From positions 1 to 29,560 of the forward strand of contig CAZVUW010000030.1 of assembly GCA_964629825.1 (NCBI GenBank): DNA of 29,560 nt. Direction: 5' to 3'. The position numbers were made by a program, and so were the translations under genes. Shown here one piece after another: positions 24,611 to 29,560 of the stretch. Within the stretch, counting starts at the first letter, position 1. The number at the start of each line of letters is the position of its first letter. The DNA comes from CAZVUW01 sp964629825 (GTDB taxonomy: Bacteria > Actinomycetota > Nitriliruptoria > Euzebyales > Egibacteraceae). The notes below the pieces were generated by a model. It saw only the letters and a program-made list of their open reading frames with translations. It had not been told where the DNA came from and searched no databases.

Positions 24611-25762
24611 GTGCCGGCGGGGAGCGAGCTGGACCGGGCGCGCAAGCGCAACCTCGACCCCGTGGTCGAGCAGGCGCACATCGTCGTGTGCACCGGCTCG
24701 GGCGGCGTGGGCAAGACCACGACGGCGGCGGCGCTGGCGCTCGAGGCGGCCCGCCGCGGCCGGCGGACGATCGTCCTCACCATCGACCCGGCCCGCCGGC
24801 TGGCGCAGTCGCTGGGCCTGCGCTCCCTGGACAACACGCCGCGGCCCGTCAAGGACGTCGAGGACCTCGACGCGATGATGCTCGACATGAAGCGGACGTT
24901 CGACGAGGTGATCGACCGCCACGCCGACGACCCGCGCCGTGCCGCCGCGATCAAGTCGAACCGCTTCTACCAGCAGCTCTCCAGCACCCTCGCGGGCACT
25001 CACGAGTACATGGCGATGGAGAAGCTGTACGACCTGCACTCCACCGGTCGCTACGAGTGCATCGTCATCGACACGCCACCGACGCGGAACGCGCTGGACT
25101 TCCTCGACGCCCCCAAGCGGCTGACCGACTTCCTTGAGGGCCGCTTCCTGCGCATGTTCCTCAGCCCCGGGCTGAAGGCCGGCAGGGTCGTGGGACGCGC
25201 GGTCGGGTTCGGCACCGCGATGTTCATGAAGACGGCGTCGCGCATCACCGGCTCGGGCGTGCTCGACGACCTCGGCGAGTTCTTCCGCTCTTTCGAGGGC
25301 ATGTACGCGGGCTTCAAGGACCGCGCCCAAGCCGTCTACCACCTGCTCGGCGGTCACGGCTCCGCCTTCGTGGTCGTCGCCAGTCCCGAGCCGCCGGCGC
25401 TGCGCGAGGCCCGCTACTTCCTGCAGCGCCTCGAGCAGGACGGGATGCCGACCGCTGGGCTCGTCGTGAACCGCGTGACGCCGCGAGCCGCACCCGAGCT
25501 GGCGAAGGTGGAGCGCTCGAAGATCACCGCGGCGGTCGCGGCGCTGGATGGCGGCGGCGACGCCGAGCGCACCGCCGCTGCCCTCCTGCGCTTGCACGTG
25601 GACCGCCTGGACGTGCTCCAGCGGGAGCGGCGGGCGGTGGCCAGCGCCCTGCACGGCATCGACCCCGGAGCGCTGGTCGAGGTGCCGCGATTCGGCGGCG
25701 ACGTGCATGATCTGGACGGCCTGGACCTGGTCGCGAGCCGTCTGGTGGGGCGCGCCGGCTGA
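24611..25762 (+). CDS. Get3/ArsA-like ATPase, second of tandem pair
   Basis: 383 aa from GTG 24611. Walker A SGGVGKTT near residues 31-38 is preceded by VEQAHIVVCTG; IDPARRLAQSLG follows as in Get3; the Walker B/switch part is YECIVIDTPPTRNALDFLDAP. A larger helical region than in the first copy (GRFLRMFLSPGLKAGRVVGRAVGFG ... SFEGMYAGFKDRAQAVYHLL) could hold a hydrophobic client-binding surface, by analogy with Get3. The C-terminal helices contain alternating charged residues. It is followed by a 87-base gap holding the promoter of the PBP gene. Function inferred only from family and synteny with Rv3680. Confidence 0.92.
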   Translation: MPAGSELDRARKRNLDPVVEQAHIVVCTGSGGVGKTTTAAALALEAARRGRRTIVLTIDPARRLAQSLGLRSLDNTPRPVKDVEDLDAMMLDMKRTFDEVIDRHADDPRRAAAIKSNRFYQQLSSTLAGTHEYMAMEKLYDLHSTGRYECIVIDTPPTRNALDFLDAPKRLTDFLEGRFLRMFLSPGLKAGRVVGRAVGFGTAMFMKTASRITGSGVLDDLGEFFRSFEGMYAGFKDRAQAVYHLLGGHGSAFVVVASPEPPALREARYFLQRLEQDGMPTAGLVVNRVTPRAAPELAKVERSKITAAVAALDGGGDAERTAAALLRLHVDRLDVLQRERRAVASALHGIDPGALVEVPRFGGDVHDLDGLDLVASRLVGRAG

Positions 25763-25772
25763 GCCCGGGCGA

Positions 25773-25801
25773 TTGAGGGGCCTTCCGGCGACACCTATCC
25801 T
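25773..25801 (+). promoter_or_regulatory. Sigma-70-type promoter of the PBP gene
   Basis: TTGAGG (25773-25778), 17-base spacer, TATCCT (25796-25801). The PBP ATG is 48 bases downstream of the -10. The same -35, spacing and a similar end of the spacer (GACACC, against GACGCC) recur before the tRNA-Pro gene. Confidence 0.65.
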
Positions 25802-25849
25802 TTGGCGTGGTGGCCGGGGCCTGCTGCGCCGGGGGTCACCTTCTAGTCC

Positions 25850-28447
25850 ATGCCTTCACGTTCCCGCCGCGCCACCCGACCGCCCGCGTCCCGCGATATG
25901 GGGAGCGCGGTTCTGCGCGTGCTCGCGATCCCGTTCCTGATCATCGGCGCGGCCGTGCTGCTGGGGGCGATCCTGGCGCCGACGGCGGGGCTCGGCGCCA
26001 CGATCGTGCGGACCATCGACGAGTCGATGCTGAACTACCCGCCGATCCCGGAGGACCTCCGGGAGCTGGCGGAGCGCAGCGTCATCCTCGACCGCCACGG
26101 CAACCAGCTGGCGCTCGTGCGCGAGGAGAACCGCCTCATCGTCGAGCTGGACGAGGTGCCCGAGCACGTCCGCCAGGCCGTCATCGCCACCGAGGACCAG
26201 GACTTCTACGAGCACGAGGGCGTCAACTGGCGCTCGGTGCTGCGCGCGGCCGCCGGAAACATGCGGGCGGGCGAGATCACCAGCGGCGCGTCGACCATCA
26301 CCCAGCAGCTGGTAAAGAACCTGATCCTGGAGAACACCGAGCAGACGCTCGACCGCAAGCTCCAGGAGGCCGTCTACGCGCTCGAGCTCGAGAAGCGCAT
26401 GGACAAGGACGCGATCCTCGAGTCGTACCTGAACACCTCCTACTTCGGGCGGGGCGCATACGGCATCGCCGCGGCCGCCGAGCTCTACTGGGGCAAGAAG
26501 CCGGCCGACCTGACCGTGGCCGAGGCCGCGCTGCTGGCGGGGCTGCTGCGCTCCCCCGAGCGGAACAACCCGATCGAGCACCCCGACAACGCTCTGGCCC
26601 GGCGCGAGATCGTCCTCAACCAGATGGCCTCGCTCGGCTACATCTCGGCCGCCGAGGCGCAGCGCTACGCGGATGAGCCGCTGGAGCTCAACGTGCGCGG
26701 TCGCAGCGCCGTGTCCGACGTGACGGTCGAGGGCACGAGCGACTTCATCGTCTCGTACGTGATCGAGCAGCTGAAGGAGGACCCCGCCTTCGGCGACCAC
26801 CCCGACCCCGCCGAGGCCGAACGGCTGCGCTTCCGCGCCCTGGCCACCGGCGGCTACACGATCCGCACCACGATCGACCCGGAGCTCCAGCGCATCGCGC
26901 AGGAGGCGATCCGCTCGAAGCTGTCACCCGACGCGCCGCCGCTGGGCGCGCTGACGGCGGTCGACCCGCGCACCGGCGAGATCCGCGCGATCGGCTTCGG
27001 CCCGCGCGCGTTCGGCTCCGGTCCTGGCCAGGTGGACGTGAACCCGGCCGTGCCGGGCCTTGGCTCGGACTACGGACGCCAGGCGGGCTCGGCGTTCAAG
27101 GCGTTCGGCGTCGTCGCCGCGCTCGAGGCGGGCGTGTCGCCGGCCTACACGATCGACACGCCCTCTCCTTACGTCCCCAAGGGCAACTGCGCCAACGTCA
27201 GCGGCGGCTGGAAGCCCGGCAACTACTCCGACGGCGGCGGCGGGGTCATGGACATGACCCGGGCCACGGCTGTGTCGAGCAACGTCTACTTCGCGCACCT
27301 GGTCGACGAGCACTTCTCTCCGGACGCACTGAAGGACGTCGCCTACCGCATGGGCCTGCGCAACTCGCAGCTCGGCGGGCACTGCGCCTCGATCCTCGGC
27401 ACCGACGGCACCTACCCGCTCGACATGGCGGTCGGGTTCGGGACGCTGGCTAACAACGGGGTCTACTGCGAGCCCTTCATCATCACCGAGGTCGTCGACC
27501 GAAACGGCAACGTCGTCAGCCGCGGCGGCGACCGCTGCGAGCGCGCGATCGACGCCGGCGTCGCCGCCCGGGCGACCAGCATCCTGCGTGGGCCGATCGA
27601 GGGCGGGACCGCCAGCCGCAACGGGCGCATCGGTCGCCCCGCCGCCGGCAAGACGGGGACGACGCAGAACTTCCGCGACGCCTGGTTCGTGGGCTTCGTG
27701 CCGCAGCTGTCCGCGGCCGTGTGGGTCGGCCACGAGAGCGGCGAGGACCCGCTGACCCACCCCGACTGCCCCAACGGCATGACCGGCGGGTGCGTGCCGA
27801 CCGCGATCTGGTCGGCGTTCATGCAGGCGGCGCTCGCCTACCTCGACCTGCCGGTCGAGGACTTCCCGGCACCGCCGCCGCTGCCCACGTCGAAGGTGCC
27901 CTCCGTCGTCGGCATGGAGCAGGCTGCGGCCGAGGCCGCAATCGGCGAGGCCGGCTTCAAGCCCGTGGTGGAGGTCGTCGCGCACCACCACCCCGCCGGC
28001 CAGGTCGTCGAGCAGAACCCTTCGGGCGGCGCCAGCGCACCCACGGGCTCGGCGGTTCGGATCTCCGTCTCGGACGGCACCGGCGAGGCGCCGCGCATCC
28101 CCTCGGTCACCGGTCTCACCGTCGCCGAGGCCACCGCGCTGCTGGAGGGCCTGGGGCTGAAGGTGGCCGTCCAGGAGGTGCCCGTCGACGACATCGGCCA
28201 GATCGGTGCCGTGGTCGGACAGCAGCCCGAGGCCGGGGGCGAGGTCGAGCCGGGGGCCACCGTGACACTCCTGGTCGGCCGCCAGCGCGGTCCCGAGGAC
28301 GAGCCGACCGAGACGCCGACCGCCGAGCCGACGCCCACGGACTCCCCGGAGCCGACCGCTCCGCCGACCGGACCGCCCACCGGGGAGCCGCCGCCGGCCA
28401 CGACGCCGCCCACTGCGCCTCCCTCCGACCCAGACGAGCCAGCATGA
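25850..28447 (+). CDS. Class A penicillin-binding protein with two PASTA domains
   Basis: Bifunctional peptidoglycan synthase anchored in the membrane, 865 aa. One membrane helix (about 22-44) is followed by the GT51 glycosyltransferase domain (about 75-260), with catalytic glutamate E115 in EDQDFYEHEGVN and GASTITQQLVKN at 146-157. The transpeptidase domain has SxxK S414-AF-K417, SxN S476-S-N478 and KTG 601-603. Two PASTA domains follow (about 680-740, VPSVVGMEQAAAEAAI...; 745-812, IPSVTGLTVAEATALL...), then a Pro/Thr/Glu-rich tail of about 50 residues. Same architecture and neighbours as mycobacterial PonA2 (Rv3682). Start ATG 25850 has only a distant G-rich site; ATG 25898 is possible. Overlaps the next gene by 4 bases. 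Confidence 0.95.
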   Translation: MPSRSRRATRPPASRDMGSAVLRVLAIPFLIIGAAVLLGAILAPTAGLGATIVRTIDESMLNYPPIPEDLRELAERSVILDRHGNQLALVREENRLIVELDEVPEHVRQAVIATEDQDFYEHEGVNWRSVLRAAAGNMRAGEITSGASTITQQLVKNLILENTEQTLDRKLQEAVYALELEKRMDKDAILESYLNTSYFGRGAYGIAAAAELYWGKKPADLTVAEAALLAGLLRSPERNNPIEHPDNALARREIVLNQMASLGYISAAEAQRYADEPLELNVRGRSAVSDVTVEGTSDFIVSYVIEQLKEDPAFGDHPDPAEAERLRFRALATGGYTIRTTIDPELQRIAQEAIRSKLSPDAPPLGALTAVDPRTGEIRAIGFGPRAFGSGPGQVDVNPAVPGLGSDYGRQAGSAFKAFGVVAALEAGVSPAYTIDTPSPYVPKGNCANVSGGWKPGNYSDGGGGVMDMTRATAVSSNVYFAHLVDEHFSPDALKDVAYRMGLRNSQLGGHCASILGTDGTYPLDMAVGFGTLANNGVYCEPFIITEVVDRNGNVVSRGGDRCERAIDAGVAARATSILRGPIEGGTASRNGRIGRPAAGKTGTTQNFRDAWFVGFVPQLSAAVWVGHESGEDPLTHPDCPNGMTGGCVPTAIWSAFMQAALAYLDLPVEDFPAPPPLPTSKVPSVVGMEQAAAEAAIGEAGFKPVVEVVAHHHPAGQVVEQNPSGGASAPTGSAVRISVSDGTGEAPRIPSVTGLTVAEATALLEGLGLKVAVQEVPVDDIGQIGAVVGQQPEAGGEVEPGATVTLLVGRQRGPEDEPTETPTAEPTPTDSPEPTAPPTGPPTGEPPPATTPPTAPPSDPDEPA

Positions 28448-29388
28448 CGAGCTTCCGCGGCACATCGGGCGGCCGTCGAGGAGGGACGCGAGCGGGAGCT
28501 GCGGTCGGTGCGCTGGCTGCAGCGGGGCTCGGTGCCCTCGCCTACGGGACGCTGATCGAGCGTCGCTGGTACGCCCTGCGCCACGCCACCGCGCCCGTCC
28601 TCCGGCCCGAGGCCGAGCGGCCCCTGCGCGTTCTGCACCTGTCCGACCTGCATCTGCTGCCCGGGCAGGAGGACCGCAAGCGCTTCGTGCGCCGCTGCCT
28701 GGACCTGGGGCCCGACCTGGTCGTCGGCACCGGCGACTTCCTCGGCGGCCCGGACGCGATCGACGAGGCGGTGGAGCTCCTCGCCCCGGCGGCGCGGGAG
28801 CGCCCGTGCCTGGCGGTGCTCGGCTCCAACGACTTCATGGGACCGGTGCCGAAGAACCCGTTGCACTACTTCACGAAGCCGCAGCGACGCCTGGCAGGTG
28901 AGCGCCTTGACACCTATCGGCTGATCAGCGGGCTCGAGTCCGGGGGCTGGCGCGTTCTCGACAACGCCCGCACCTGCGTCGACACGCCCGCGGGGCGGCT
29001 GGACGTCGTCGGCCTCGGCGACCCGCACATCCACTACGACCGCCCCGAGAACGTCGACTGGAGCAGCCCGTCCGGACCCGTGGCGCTGCGCCTCGGCATC
29101 GTCCACGCCCCCTACCTGCGCAGCCTGCACATCTTCGAGCGGCGCGGCTTCGACCTGGTCATGGCCGGTCACACGCACGGCGGTCAGGTCCGGGTGCCGC
29201 TCGTCGGCGCGCTGACGACCAACTGCGACCTGCCGGCCTGGCGCAGCCGCGGCCTGACGCGCGAGGGCGACGGCCCGTGGCTGCACGTGTCCGCCGGCCT
29301 GGGCCACTCCCGCTACGCGCCGTTCCGATTCGCCTGCCGACCGGAGGCGACCCTGCTCGACCTGGTCCAGGCGCCTCCGCAGGGCTGA
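28444..29388 (+). CDS. Membrane-associated calcineurin-like metallophosphoesterase
   Basis: 314 aa from ATG 28444, which overlaps the PBP stop (ATGA). A basic N-terminus (GGRRGGTR) and one hydrophobic stretch (about 17-38, AGAAVGALAAAGLGALAYGTLI) suggest membrane anchoring. The metallophosphoesterase motifs are in order: DLH in LHLSDLHLL, GTGDF, GSND, a HAP motif, and AGHTHGG. These are the metal ligands of the YkuE/Rv3683-like group, which probably act on phospholipid or cell-wall phosphoesters; the substrate is unknown. Translational coupling to the PBP and the same order in M. tuberculosis (Rv3682-Rv3683) suggest a shared cell-envelope role. Confidence 0.93.
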   Translation: MTSFRGTSGGRRGGTRAGAAVGALAAAGLGALAYGTLIERRWYALRHATAPVLRPEAERPLRVLHLSDLHLLPGQEDRKRFVRRCLDLGPDLVVGTGDFLGGPDAIDEAVELLAPAARERPCLAVLGSNDFMGPVPKNPLHYFTKPQRRLAGERLDTYRLISGLESGGWRVLDNARTCVDTPAGRLDVVGLGDPHIHYDRPENVDWSSPSGPVALRLGIVHAPYLRSLHIFERRGFDLVMAGHTHGGQVRVPLVGALTTNCDLPAWRSRGLTREGDGPWLHVSAGLGHSRYAPFRFACRPEATLLDLVQAPPQG

Positions 29389-29412
29389 GACGCCCTGCCG
29401 CGACCGCTCGGA

Positions 29413-29441
29413 TTGAGGGGGCGGCTGGGGACGCCTACACT
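29413..29441 (+). promoter_or_regulatory. Sigma-70-type promoter of tRNA-Pro
   Basis: TTGAGG (29413-29418), 17-base spacer, TACACT (29436-29441), 64 bases before the tRNA gene. Closely resembles the promoter before the PBP gene. Confidence 0.7.
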
Positions 29442-29505
29442 TGCGCGACGCGGCTCTCGCTTGCCGGCCTCAGTGCTGCGAGCGGTGTTCGCGGGAGCAG
29501 CTCCT

Positions 29506-29560
29506 CGGGATGTAGCGCAGCTTGGTTAGCGCGCCACGTTCGGGACGTGGAGGCCCCGGG
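29506..29560 (+). tRNA. tRNA-Pro(CGG), truncated by window end
   Basis: Begins CGGGATGTAGCGCAGC, typical of bacterial tRNA-Pro. The D arm has GGTTAGCGC; the anticodon stem CCACG (29534-29538) pairs with CGTGG (29546-29550) around loop TTCGGGA, giving anticodon CGG at 29541-29543. The variable loop has started; the T arm and acceptor 3' strand lie beyond the edge. Confidence 0.95.

Noticed and set aside
23637..25762. Arsenic resistance operon
   Set aside because: ArsA-like ATPases are present, but there is no arsB, arsC, arsD or arsR; context matches the Get3-like pair near whiB4 instead.

Overview
This window is a 29.5-kb stretch of chromosome with very high GC content and densely packed genes on both strands. 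A WhiB-family Fe-S regulator (20612-20944), tandem Get3/ArsA-like ATPases, a PASTA class A penicillin-binding protein and a DtxR/IdeR-type iron box all point to an actinobacterium. The ATP-type PEP carboxykinase, the selenocysteine genes and the CWB2 repeats suggest a lineage away from the well-studied mycobacteria and streptomycetes, but I cannot name the genus. I see no insertion sequences, prophage genes, CRISPR arrays or rRNA.

Layout. 1-2176: 3' part of cobalamin-dependent methionine synthase (metH). 2177-2531: non-coding stretch with a 15-bp tandem repeat and two related 42-nt palindromes that differ by compensated base changes. 2532-6188: a small hypothetical gene, the DNA glycosylase mug, an iron-type ABC substrate-binding lipoprotein behind an iron box, and a secreted CAP-domain/CWB2 protein. 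6203-7277: a MarR regulator divergent from a VOC-family enzyme, with an operator-like palindrome between them. 7338-11497 (minus): NUDIX, MBL-fold hydrolase, membrane-anchored FG-GAP-like protein, then pckA behind a structured leader. 11636-12756: an overlapping pair made of a DUF6932 nucleotidyltransferase-like protein and an unknown partner. 12813-18243: selA - ClC channel/transporter - selB. 18348-19862: a CrtI/CrtISO-like flavoprotein. 19903-23546 (minus): RidA, a 45-aa DUF4177 protein, WhiB, slipin/SPFH, NfeD. 23637-29388 (plus): two Get3-like ATPases, class A PBP, metallophosphoesterase. 29506-end: truncated tRNA-Pro(CGG).

How it fits together. The MBL, NUDIX, RidA, DUF4177, WhiB, Get3 pair, PBP and phosphoesterase genes correspond to the set found around whiB4/wblA and ponA2 in M. 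tuberculosis (Rv3672c-Rv3683) and Streptomyces. Here that block is rearranged: the selenocysteine genes, a ClC gene, the DUF6932 pair and a flavoprotein lie between its halves, and a slipin/NfeD pair sits between whiB and the Get3 genes. SelA and SelB imply selenoprotein synthesis, but no tRNA-Sec, selD or obvious selenoprotein gene lies in the window. The most unusual DNA-level signal is the pair of covarying palindromes downstream of metH.
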